Assembly: GCA_029240775.1 (NCBI GenBank)
Contig: JARDZQ010000176.1
Coordinates: forward strand, 1 to 5,099
From: Rubrobacteraceae bacterium
Lineage (GTDB): Bacteria; Actinomycetota; Rubrobacteria; Rubrobacterales; Rubrobacteraceae
Direction: 5' to 3'
DNA length: 5,099 bases
The notes under the pieces were generated by a model. The model did not search any database. It had not been told where the DNA came from and worked only from the letters and a program-made list of their open reading frames with translations. Shown here piece by piece: positions 1 to 4,989 of the stretch (the first letter of the stretch is position 1; every line of letters starts with the position of its first letter). Made by a program: the position numbers and the translations under genes.

Positions 1-90
1 GGGTCACGCCGTTGTCGTCGGCGCTGTCAACGCCATGACGATCAAAGGCGGAGAAGGCGTTGCCAGAGGCGCTGTCGTCGTCGGTGCTAG
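1..90 (+). CDS. 3' part of an Arg/Cys-rich micro-ORF (upstream, decayed module copy)
   Basis: Frame 1 is open from the window edge to a TAG at 88-90 and gives 29 residues, 16 of them Arg and 5 Cys; the start lies outside the window. It aligns without gaps to the Arg/Cys ORF at 652-786. Codons from 19 and from 697 match at 15 of 23 residues, and the Cys spacing is the same (12 then 8 residues between successive shared Cys). Eight of the 15 identical residues use different codons, which suggests that the peptide rather than the DNA is conserved. A hairpin follows 25-28 nt after the stop, as in the downstream copy. I know of no named family. It could be a leader peptide, a small nucleic-acid-binding peptide, or a chance frame in GC-rich repetitive DNA. 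The low-complexity composition weakens the argument. Confidence 0.4.
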   Translation, partial: GSRRCRRRCQRHDDQRRRRRCQRRCRRRC

Positions 91-110
91 TAAAGAAGTG
101 AGGCGGAAAG

Positions 111-230
111 ATGCTGGGAAGGCTCCGCAACCAGCGGGGCCTTCTTATTTCTTATACCTACCGCCGCTGGCTGCCCCTGATATTGTTCTTCGCGGTGCTG
201 GGGTCGGCAGTACCAATCTTGCGCCGATAA
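111..230 (+). pseudogene. ABC-exporter N-terminal remnant (first membrane helix only)
   Basis: Positions 157-213 match 1003-1059, inside the intact exporter gene, at 52 of 57 bases in the same reading frame. The matching peptide includes YRRWLPLIL and LGSA, the first transmembrane segment. The five differences are two silent and three conservative changes (L to F, M to V, L to V). An ATG at 111, preceded by the Shine-Dalgarno-like GAGG at about 100-103, is in frame and gives a 39-residue product ending at TAA 228-230: a basic N-terminus, one hydrophobic helix and a short basic tail. The first ~50 codons and everything after the helix are missing compared with the intact gene, so I call it a decayed partial duplication. 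A functional single-helix mini-protein is possible but unproven, and the terminator-like hairpin at 116-146 argues against much translation. Confidence 0.5.
116..154 (+). terminator. Hairpin with T-rich tail, probable intrinsic terminator
   Basis: Positions 118-128 pair with 134-144 (11 bp with one G-T wobble) around the loop AACCA. Two more wobbles extend the stem to 116-146. The tail 145-154 is T-rich (TTATTTCTTA). This is a conventional rho-independent terminator shape and sits just after the Arg/Cys ORF that stops at 90. The stem lies within the first codons of the small ORF at 111-230, so it would also affect expression of that ORF. Confidence 0.6.
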
Positions 231-341
231 GTGTGGCGTCTATGGCTAGGACCTCCTTCGCCAGTCTACCCGGTAGTAGTGCCAGCCAGGTTAGTATCGC
301 GCACCGCCGTCAATGGCGTTCCTGGCCTAGACACGATCCGG

Positions 342-380
342 GGTGCCTCTCCGAGGTGCCCCTCCGAGGTGCTTCTTCCT
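342..380. repeat. Tandem 13-bp repeat, three units
   Basis: GGTGCCTCTCCGA (342-354) is followed directly by GGTGCCCCTCCGA (355-367), which differs at one base. A third, degenerate unit at 368-380 begins GGTGC and matches at 8 of 13. No function is evident. Replication slippage in non-coding DNA is the simplest explanation. Confidence 0.7.
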
Positions 381-441
381 CGGACACTCCTCGACGAGGG
401 TATCTCTATCCACTTGCCTGTTTTGAAGTAGCTTTTTCGGA

Positions 442-461
442 ACTTAGCAACACTTAGCAAC
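442..461. repeat. Perfect tandem 10-bp repeat
   Basis: ACTTAGCAAC occurs at 442-451 and again, perfectly, at 452-461. It lies about 120-200 bases upstream of the small ORFs at 578 and 652. It could be a slippage product, a tandem regulator site or a footprint of a past insertion. Nothing else in the window repeats this word. Confidence 0.75.
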
Positions 462-495
462 TCTCATGTAACTGTAAGAACAGTCCACTTGGGGT

Positions 496-534
496 ATTGC
501 ACCTCGTCGCAATCTTTGCGAAACTTAATATTAA
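496..534. promoter_or_regulatory. AT-rich palindromes, possible operator/promoter region
   Basis: ATTGC (496-500) and GCAAT (509-513) form an inverted repeat with an 8-base gap. TTAATATTAA (525-534) is a perfect 10-bp palindrome and the most AT-rich word in the area. This would be a sensible place for the promoter of the module that starts at 578. I could not fit a convincing -35/-10 pair with 16-18 bp spacing, so this is only a candidate control region. Confidence 0.25.
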
Positions 535-548
535 CCATGCAGGCCAGC

Positions 549-576
549 GTAACCTAGCTCTACTAGGGAGGGTTAC
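549..576 (+). promoter_or_regulatory. Inverted repeat overlapping a Shine-Dalgarno site
   Basis: GTAACC (549-554) is complementary to GGTTAC (571-576). The alternative inner stem CCTAG (553-557) with CTAGG (563-567) closes the loop CTCTA. The 3' arm overlaps the purine-rich AGGGAGGG (565-572) that would serve as ribosome binding site for the TTG-start ORF at 578, so folding could mask that site. This is sequence-level evidence only. Confidence 0.3.
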
Positions 577-577
577 T

Positions 578-622
578 TTGGCACAAAGCGAATGCAGCGG
601 GGTCGCTGGCCGAAATGGGTAG
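578..622 (+). CDS. 14-codon micro-ORF beginning MAQSE
   Basis: A TTG at 578 lies 5 bases after a strong purine-rich site (AGGGAGGG, 565-572). Read as Met, it gives MAQSECSGVAGRNG before TAG at 620-622. The beginning resembles the next ORF (MAQAEHN), and both are preceded by a CTAGGGA(A)GGG ribosome-binding stretch (563-572 and 632-643). It therefore looks like a duplicated 5' end or the first of two tandem leader ORFs. Nothing beyond the start resembles the Arg/Cys tail in this frame. It is too short to judge by composition, and a chance ORF is a real alternative. Confidence 0.3.
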   Translation: MAQSECSGVAGRNG

Positions 623-651
623 GGAGGCAAACTAGGGAAGGGGGTGAAGTA

Positions 652-786
652 ATGGCTCAGGCCGAACACAATCGTCGAGGTTGTCTAAGGCGCAGGAGGC
701 GCTGTCGTCGCAGGGACAGTGCCATTCGTCGCAGGCGTTGCCGGAACCGTTTACGGCGACGCTGTCGCAACCAGCGCCGCCGCTAA
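652..786 (+). CDS. Arg/Cys-rich 44-aa micro-ORF upstream of the ABC exporter
   Basis: I chose the ATG at 652 because AGGGAAGGGGGTGA (634-647) lies just before it. An in-frame ATG at 592 has no such site. The product has 44 residues: a neutral start (MAQAEHN), then a tail with 23 Arg in total and Cys at 11, 18, 30 and 38. There is no membrane segment or known domain. A partial homologue with the same Cys spacing ends at position 90. The stop at 786 is followed 22 nt later by a strong hairpin and 71 nt later by the exporter start. Composition resembles protamine-like DNA-compacting peptides, but position fits a regulatory leader peptide, with Arg codons setting ribosome speed ahead of an attenuator. 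Internal hairpins (698-723 and 735-762) could also mean a structured RNA; their equivalents in the upstream copy are poorly preserved, which favours a peptide. Function unknown. Confidence 0.5.
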   Translation: MAQAEHNRRGCLRRRRRCRRRDSAIRRRRCRNRLRRRCRNQRRR

Positions 787-808
787 CTTCATGCGGTGTT
801 AGGTGATG

Positions 809-837
809 GGAGGGCCCCGTTGGTTGCGGGGCCTTCC
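809..837 (+). terminator. Strong hairpin between micro-ORF and exporter (attenuator candidate)
   Basis: Positions 809-819 pair with 827-837 (11 bp, one G-T wobble) around the loop TTGGTTG. No T-tract follows, so it is not a textbook rho-independent terminator. Positions 765-776, the last codons of the Arg/Cys ORF, can pair with 818-829 (12 bp including two wobbles), taking up the loop and the top of this stem. That makes it either a competing antiterminator pairing or a pseudoknot. The hairpin ends about 20 bases before the exporter start codon. Confidence 0.5.
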
Positions 838-857
838 AACATGTAGGATAGGAATTC

Positions 858-2711
858 ATGGTGGTCCGAGAAAGCGTGGCAAAACTCAAGCGGAGAGTTC
901 GCCTTCTGCTGCCGGAGATGGCGGAAGGGGACGGGTTCGTAGCCGCTGCTCCCGTGATGGAGCTGCGGGAGATCTTCAGGCGCTTCTGGCCCTACGCGCG
1001 TCCCTACCGCCGCTGGCTGCCCCTGATACTGCTCTTCGCGATGCTGGGGTCGGCGCTACAGGCGGCTACGATATGGATGTACAAGATCCTCGTGGACGAG
1101 GTTCTGGTGCCACGGGACTTCGGGCTCCTCTTGTGGGTGGTGCTGGCGTACCTCGGGCTTACGCTGGCCGAGGGGGTCGTGAGCTTTTTCGAGGAATATT
1201 CTTCGGCTTGGGTGGGGGGACGTTTCATCGTCTCGCTACGCACCGATCTTTTCCGGCACCTGCAAGATCTCTCCTTGAGCTTCTTCGACCGGCGCAGCGT
1301 CGGAGACATGCTCACGCGCATCTCGGACGACACCGAGGAGATCGAAGAGCTCTTGGTCTCGGAGTTCGGCGAACTCCTAACCTACCTGTTTCAGTTCGTC
1401 TTCTTTGTCGGGGCACTCTTCTATTTGCAGTGGCGGCTGGCGTTGGTGTCACTCATCGCTATCCCGCTGTTCTTGCTCACGGCTCGATACTTCTCGCGGA
1501 AGATCAGACGTGCAACCCGCGAGGAGCGACGCCGCAGCGGGTCGATAAGCGCGGTGGCAGAGGAGAGCCTGTCCAACGCCACGCTGGTGCAGGCCTACAA
1601 CCGACAGGAGAACGAGGTCTCCCGCTTTCGCCGGGAAAACGAGGGTAGCTTTGTTGCCGATATGGCCGCGACCCGTCTCGACGCCCTGTCCGCGCCCCTC
1701 GTCAACGTCATCCAGGTGGCCGGTGTTGGCGTGGTGATAGCCGCGGGAACCTGGGAGCTCTCCCAAGGCCGCCTCACGATCGGCGGCTTGCTCGTCTTCC
1801 TGGTTTATCTGAGTCAGCTCTACGGTCCGGTTCAGGGCGTAAGCGAGACGCTAAACACCTTCTACGAGGCCACGGCCGGGGCCGAAAGGGTCATCGAGTT
1901 TTTCGACCAGAAGCCTTCGGTAACGGAACAGGAGGGCGCGTTGGCTCTGAACCTTCCTCAGGGCCACGTGGAGTTCGACTCGGTGCGCTTTAGCTACCCG
2001 GGCAACGAGAAAGAGGCGCTCTCTGACGTCTCCTTCGAGGTCGGCCCCGGCGAGGTCCTCGCGCTCGTTGGCGCTAGTGGTTCGGGGAAGTCCACGGTCG
2101 TAAAGCTGCTCTTGCGCTTCTTCGACCCCGACGCCGGCGCCGTCCGGCTCGACGGCCACGACCTTCGCGAGCTGAACCTCCACTCGCTGCGCGAGAACGT
2201 CGCGGTCTTACTGCAGGAGACCCTCGTCTTCGGCGGGACGGTGCGCGAGAACATCGCCTACGGGAAGCTCGAGGCGAGCGAGGAGGAGATCGTCGCCGCT
2301 GCCAAAGCCGCCGACGCCCATGGGTTTATAGAGGCGCTGCCCAAAGGGTACGACACTGTGATCGGACAGAAGGGAAGGCTCCTCTCCAACGGGCAGAGGC
2401 AGCGGCTTGCCATAGCGCGCGCCATGATCCGGGACGCCCCGGTCCTCGTCCTCGACGAGCCGACCACGGGGCTTGACGCGAGGTCGAGCGAGAACGTGAT
2501 GGTCCCGTTGCAGCGTCTGATGGAAGGACGCACCACTATCGTTATCTCGCACAACCTCCTTACCGTCCGCCACGCGACCAGGATCGTCGTGCTGGAGGAG
2601 GGGTGCATCGCCGAACAGGGAACACACCGGGAGCTCTTGGAGAGGAACGGCAGCTACGCTCGCCTCTATCGCCTGCACCGAACGGAGGAGAGCGCGGCCC
2701 ACGAGCTGTGA
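858..2711 (+). CDS. ABC exporter half-transporter (membrane domain fused to ATPase)
   Basis: This is a 617-residue inner-membrane exporter subunit of the MsbA/LmrA/MdlB-like type, which pumps a substrate outward using ATP; it should work as a homodimer or with a partner. A basic N-terminus is followed by about six membrane segments (roughly 53-75, 88-112, 173-190, 193-210, 280-298, 305-322) and the ATPase. Visible motifs are Walker A GASGSGKST (405-413), Q-loop Q453, signature LSNGQ (509-513), Walker B ending D533-E534, D-loop GLDA (538-541) and H-loop H565. All catalytic residues are present. The signature has Asn where LSGGQ has Gly. I chose ATG 858 because AGGATAGGA (845-853) precedes it. 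Met34 (957) would give a more typical family N-terminus but has no good ribosome site. The substrate cannot be told; drugs, lipids or peptides are all possible. The preceding micro-ORF and hairpin suggest regulated expression. A fragment of a second copy lies at 157-213. Confidence 0.93.
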   Translation: MVVRESVAKLKRRVRLLLPEMAEGDGFVAAAPVMELREIFRRFWPYARPYRRWLPLILLFAMLGSALQAATIWMYKILVDEVLVPRDFGLLLWVVLAYLGLTLAEGVVSFFEEYSSAWVGGRFIVSLRTDLFRHLQDLSLSFFDRRSVGDMLTRISDDTEEIEELLVSEFGELLTYLFQFVFFVGALFYLQWRLALVSLIAIPLFLLTARYFSRKIRRATREERRRSGSISAVAEESLSNATLVQAYNRQENEVSRFRRENEGSFVADMAATRLDALSAPLVNVIQVAGVGVVIAAGTWELSQGRLTIGGLLVFLVYLSQLYGPVQGVSETLNTFYEATAGAERVIEFFDQKPSVTEQEGALALNLPQGHVEFDSVRFSYPGNEKEALSDVSFEVGPGEVLALVGASGSGKSTVVKLLLRFFDPDAGAVRLDGHDLRELNLHSLRENVAVLLQETLVFGGTVRENIAYGKLEASEEEIVAAAKAADAHGFIEALPKGYDTVIGQKGRLLSNGQRQRLAIARAMIRDAPVLVLDEPTTGLDARSSENVMVPLQRLMEGRTTIVISHNLLTVRHATRIVVLEEGCIAEQGTHRELLERNGSYARLYRLHRTEESAAHEL

Positions 2712-2884
2712 CAGACTTCGAGGACACGAAAGAGATCATCGAAGTTCCGCCACCGCTGGATGCCGGGGAGTCCGACGAGTGCCGTTATGAACAGCCGGAG
2801 CGCTGGGCCGAGTCCGTCCGCCCCTACCGGCACGTGCCTGGCGCTTTCAGCGACCTATTGCGTGGCCGCCTCGACCCTGCCTAG
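2708..2884 (+). CDS. Small hypothetical protein overlapping the exporter stop
   Basis: GTG 2708 overlaps the exporter TGA in the arrangement GTGA, typical of translationally coupled genes. The 58-residue product is acidic in its first half (TDFEDTKEIIE at the start), contains Pro-rich and Arg-rich stretches, and ends RGRLDPA before TAG at 2882-2884. I see no membrane segment, signal peptide or recognised domain. There is no good Shine-Dalgarno site, so expression would depend on ribosomes finishing the exporter. It may be a real small partner protein, a truncated gene cut off by the neighbouring recombinase remnant, or a chance frame. I do not recognise it. Confidence 0.35.
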   Translation: MTDFEDTKEIIEVPPPLDAGESDECRYEQPERWAESVRPYRHVPGAFSDLLRGRLDPA

Positions 2885-2916
2885 CGCCCACCGGTCGCAG
2901 AACTCGCCAACGCCCC

Positions 2917-3408
2917 GAACAAGCTCTGTTTCTGCCCTGATGGGGCCCCCAGAGCACCTTCGCCACGCCCTGGAGAGGATGATAGAACTCGAGGGAAGAA
3001 GCTCGCGGGGCAACCCGGCTTGGAGATGGATGTGTGGCTCGAGAAGCTGGGCGAGGCAGAAAGGATGCGAAGCGGCTTCTATGATTTCATGGCCAAGGGA
3101 TTAATGACCCACGAGGAGCTTGGGGCAATGCTCAGAAGGCTTGAGAAACCCGCGCCTTGGCTGAGCGGGAGCTGGAGGTGTCGCGGAGAAGGAAAGAATG
3201 GCTAGCGCTGCTGCGACAAGGCAAGGAAATCCTTTTGGAGTCCTACGCCAGTATGGCACCCGAGGCTCCCGAAGCACTCACCTCGGAGGAGCGACACCGA
3301 CTCCATAGGATGCTGCGGCTAAGAGTGGTGGTGAACCCCGACAGGAACATCGAGGTTACCGAAGTCCTGGTCCGAGGGTTTACGTCGACAGAAACGATAT
3401 TAAGATAG
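2917..3408 (+). pseudogene. Degenerate large serine recombinase, C-terminal part only
   Basis: Three consecutive segments in different frames read like the C-terminal coiled-coil region of large serine recombinases/integrases. The first (~2931-3018) includes PEHLRHALERMIELE. The second (3020-~3150) includes WLEKLGEAERMRSGFYDF and LMTHEELGAMLRRLE. The third (~3152-3408) includes AERELEVSRRRKEW, LLESYASMAPEAPEALTSEE and HRLHRMLRLRVVVNPD. Their order and spacing match what I know of the family. Continuity breaks near 3018 and near 3150; a further break near 2931 is possible, because EQALF in frame 1 fits the preceding segment. The N-terminal catalytic serine domain and the zinc-ribbon/recombinase domain are absent, so this cannot be active. 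It marks an old integration or a dead mobile element between the exporter and the F420 genes. Family assignment is from memory of the motif pattern. Confidence 0.75.
3379..3406 (+). promoter_or_regulatory. Candidate promoter for the NUDIX-cofD-cofC operon
   Basis: TTTACG (3379-3384) and TAAGAT (3401-3406) are separated by 16 bases and resemble the -35 and -10 boxes of housekeeping sigma-factor promoters. They lie about 50 bases upstream of the NUDIX start, inside the last codons of the recombinase remnant. The match is partial and not tested. Confidence 0.3.
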
Positions 3409-3456
3409 CAGCTTGGTATGGACGCCGGAGAACCAGTGTTGCGACGAGGGACCATG

Positions 3457-4005
3457 ATGCCGGAGGACACGAGCAACCCGTGGGTGACCCTCTCGTCCAG
3501 GCGGGTCTACGAGAACCCCTGGATCTCGGTGCGCGAGGATCGGGTGCTCCGCCCGGACGGCGAGCCGGGGATCTACGGCGTCGTGCACTACAAGAACGTC
3601 GCCGTCGGGGTCCTCGCCGTCGAAGACGACCACGTCTACCTCGTCGGGCAGTACCGCTACCCGCTGGAGATGTACTCGTGGGAGATCCCGGAAGGCGGCT
3701 GCCCGGAGGGCGAGGAGCCGCTGCGCGCCGCCCAGCGCGAGCTCAAGGAGGAGACCGGGCTGGAAGCAAAGAGCTGGCACAGAATCGGGGAGGCGTACCT
3801 GTCGAACTCCGTGGCCGACGAGTACGCGGTGTGGTTCCTCGCAACCGGTCTCGCACCCGGCGAGGTGCGGCCCGAGGGCACGGAGAAGATCAGGGTCCGC
3901 CGCGTCCCGCTGCGCGAGGCGCTGGAGATGGCGCTAAACGGTGGGATCACCGACGCCCTCAGCATCGTCGCGCTCACGAGCTACGCTCTCCAGCGCGGCG
4001 CATGA
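3457..4005 (+). CDS. NUDIX hydrolase, ADP-ribose pyrophosphatase-like
   Basis: This 182-residue cytosolic enzyme should hydrolyse a nucleoside diphosphate linked to another group, most likely ADP-ribose or a related nucleotide sugar. A complete Nudix box GX5EX7REUXEEXGU runs from G80 to L102, with R94-E95-L96-K97-E98-E99 supplying the Mg2+-binding glutamates. Upstream, VGQYRYP (63-69) and WEIPEG (75-80) are typical of the ADP-ribose pyrophosphatase subgroup. I chose ATG 3457 because GAGGGA (3446-3451) gives good spacing. ATG 3454 is almost as good, and ATG 3418 has no ribosome site although the frame is open to it. The gene ends 34 bases before cofD and is probably cotranscribed with it. Whether it has a role in F420 metabolism or in general nucleotide clean-up is unknown; the link is position only. 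Confidence 0.92.
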   Translation: MPEDTSNPWVTLSSRRVYENPWISVREDRVLRPDGEPGIYGVVHYKNVAVGVLAVEDDHVYLVGQYRYPLEMYSWEIPEGGCPEGEEPLRAAQRELKEETGLEAKSWHRIGEAYLSNSVADEYAVWFLATGLAPGEVRPEGTEKIRVRRVPLREALEMALNGGITDALSIVALTSYALQRGA

Positions 4006-4025
4006 TGCGGTGCTCGCCAACGTCT

Positions 4026-4032
4026 GGAGGGA
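4026..4032 (+). promoter_or_regulatory. Shine-Dalgarno site fixing the cofD start
   Basis: GGAGGGA lies 7 bases before GTG 4040 and directly precedes the conserved LALAGGVGGAKLA start of the protein. This rules out the longer open frame that runs back into the NUDIX gene to 3941. Confidence 0.7.
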
Positions 4033-4039
4033 CGGGACC

Positions 4040-4981
4040 GTGAACGTGCTCGCCCTCGCGGGCGGGGTCGGCGGCGCGAAGCTGGCCGCGGGCCTCGAGG
4101 CCGTACTCGCTCGGGGGGAGCTCTCGGTGGTCGTAAACACCGCCGACGACTTCGACCTCTGGGGATTACACGTCTGCCCGGACCTCGATACCGTCATGTA
4201 CACCCTGGCCGGGATCGCCAACCCCGAGACAGGCTGGGGAATCGGGGGCGAGTCGTTCGACGCCCTGGAGATGCTCTCTCGCTACGGCGAGGATACCTGG
4301 TTCAAGCTGGGCGACAGGGACCTCGCGACCCACATCCTGCGCACCGCGAGGCTGCGCGCCGGAGAGACGTTGACGCGTATCATCGCAGACCTCTCGACGG
4401 CGCTTGGTATCGGGAGCGCTATCCTCCCCATGTGCGACGAGCCGGTCGCGACCGTCCTCGACACCCCGGACGGCCCGCTCGAGTTCCAGGAGTACTTCGT
4501 GCGCCGCGGGCAGAGGGACGAGGTGCTCGGGATGTGGTTGCGCGGCATAGGCGACGCCAGGCCCACGGACGCCGTACAGGAGGCGCTGGCCGTAGCAGAC
4601 CTCGTGGTTCTCTGCCCCTCTAACCCGGTCGTGAGCATCGGCCCGATCCTGGCGGTCCCCGGGATGCGCGAGGCGCTCGCCTCAGCCCCCGTACCCAGTG
4701 TCGCGGTGAGTCCCATCGTCGGCGGACGCGCGCTCAAGGGACCTGCGGACAGGATGCTCGCCTCTCTCGGAGTCGAGGTCTCGCCGGTCGGGGTGGCCCG
4801 GATGTACGAGGGGCTTGTGGACGGCATGGTCATAGACGGCGTGGACGGGGGAGAGGGCGACAGGATCGAGGCTCTCGGGATGCGTGTGCTCGCGACCGCT
4901 GCGGTTATGCGCGACGCTCCGGACAGGGCGCGCCTCGCGCGGGAGGTCCTTGATTTCGGCACCGGGCTGGTGACGCTTTGA
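4040..4981 (+). CDS. cofD: 2-phospho-L-lactate / phosphoenolpyruvate transferase of F420 biosynthesis
   Basis: CofD (FbiA in actinobacteria) transfers the phospho-acid moiety from its GDP-activated form (lactyl-2-diphospho-5'-guanosine, or the enolpyruvyl equivalent in actinobacteria) onto the deazaflavin Fo. This makes F420-0 or dehydro-F420-0 in the cytosol. The 313 residues match the family length. Characteristic blocks are LAGGVGGAKLA (6-16), NTADDF (33-38), PDLDTVMYTLAG (47-58), WFKLGDRDLATHI (87-99), CPSNPVVSIGPIL (192-204) and SPIVGGRALKGPA (224-236). The GTG start at 4040 is set by the strong ribosome site at 4026-4032. The next gene, cofC, makes the activated substrate and begins within about 10 bases of the stop. 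The sequence does not show which phospho-acid is used. FbiA naming is equally appropriate. Confidence 0.95.
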   Translation: MNVLALAGGVGGAKLAAGLEAVLARGELSVVVNTADDFDLWGLHVCPDLDTVMYTLAGIANPETGWGIGGESFDALEMLSRYGEDTWFKLGDRDLATHILRTARLRAGETLTRIIADLSTALGIGSAILPMCDEPVATVLDTPDGPLEFQEYFVRRGQRDEVLGMWLRGIGDARPTDAVQEALAVADLVVLCPSNPVVSIGPILAVPGMREALASAPVPSVAVSPIVGGRALKGPADRMLASLGVEVSPVGVARMYEGLVDGMVIDGVDGGEGDRIEALGMRVLATAAVMRDAPDRARLAREVLDFGTGLVTL

Positions 4982-4989
4982 GCGAAGCT

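Larger units (their letters stand above)
231..577. other. Gene-poor spacer with lower GC
   Basis: I find no ORF with a credible start, codon pattern or family match on either strand in this stretch. The frames that stay open are low-complexity and lack ribosome binding sites. It is less GC-rich than the flanking genes and contains two short tandem repeats, AT-rich palindromes and a hairpin just before the next small ORF. If the 1-230 module is a decayed duplicate, this stretch may be eroded remains of the rest of that copy, but I could not align it to the exporter. Confidence 0.5.

Noticed and set aside
330..400. Weak resemblance (GATCCGGG then TCCTCGACGAG) to the exporter Walker B region near 2424-2457
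   Set aside because: Only two short words match, with different spacing and intervening repeats. This is not enough to claim a second exporter remnant.
35..457. A 140-codon open frame covering the first module
   Set aside because: It crosses the terminator-like hairpin and the exporter fragment in the wrong frame, lacks a ribosome site at 35, and has low-complexity composition with no family resemblance.
266..460. A 64-codon minus-strand frame in the spacer
   Set aside because: It begins at TTG within the 10-bp tandem repeat, contains the 13-bp repeats, has no ribosome site and matches no family I know.
698..762. Hairpins 698-706/715-723 and 735-743/754-762 as a stand-alone structured RNA
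   Set aside because: The matching positions of the upstream copy do not preserve these stems while the Arg/Cys frame is preserved. They are noted as a possible structure within the ORF rather than a separate RNA gene.
689..802. Alternative frame over the Arg/Cys ORF giving a Gly/Ala/Val-rich, bacteriocin-like hydrophobic peptide (VVAGTVPFVAGVAG)
   Set aside because: A stop at 686-688 lies just before it and there is no ATG with a ribosome site; the only start is an internal GTG. The pattern is what CGN/TGC-rich codons give when read one base off.
803..1648. A 281-codon frame overlapping the exporter
   Set aside because: It is a shadow of the exporter gene in another frame: Arg/Gly/Ala-rich, no conserved motifs, and it runs through the hairpin at 809-837.
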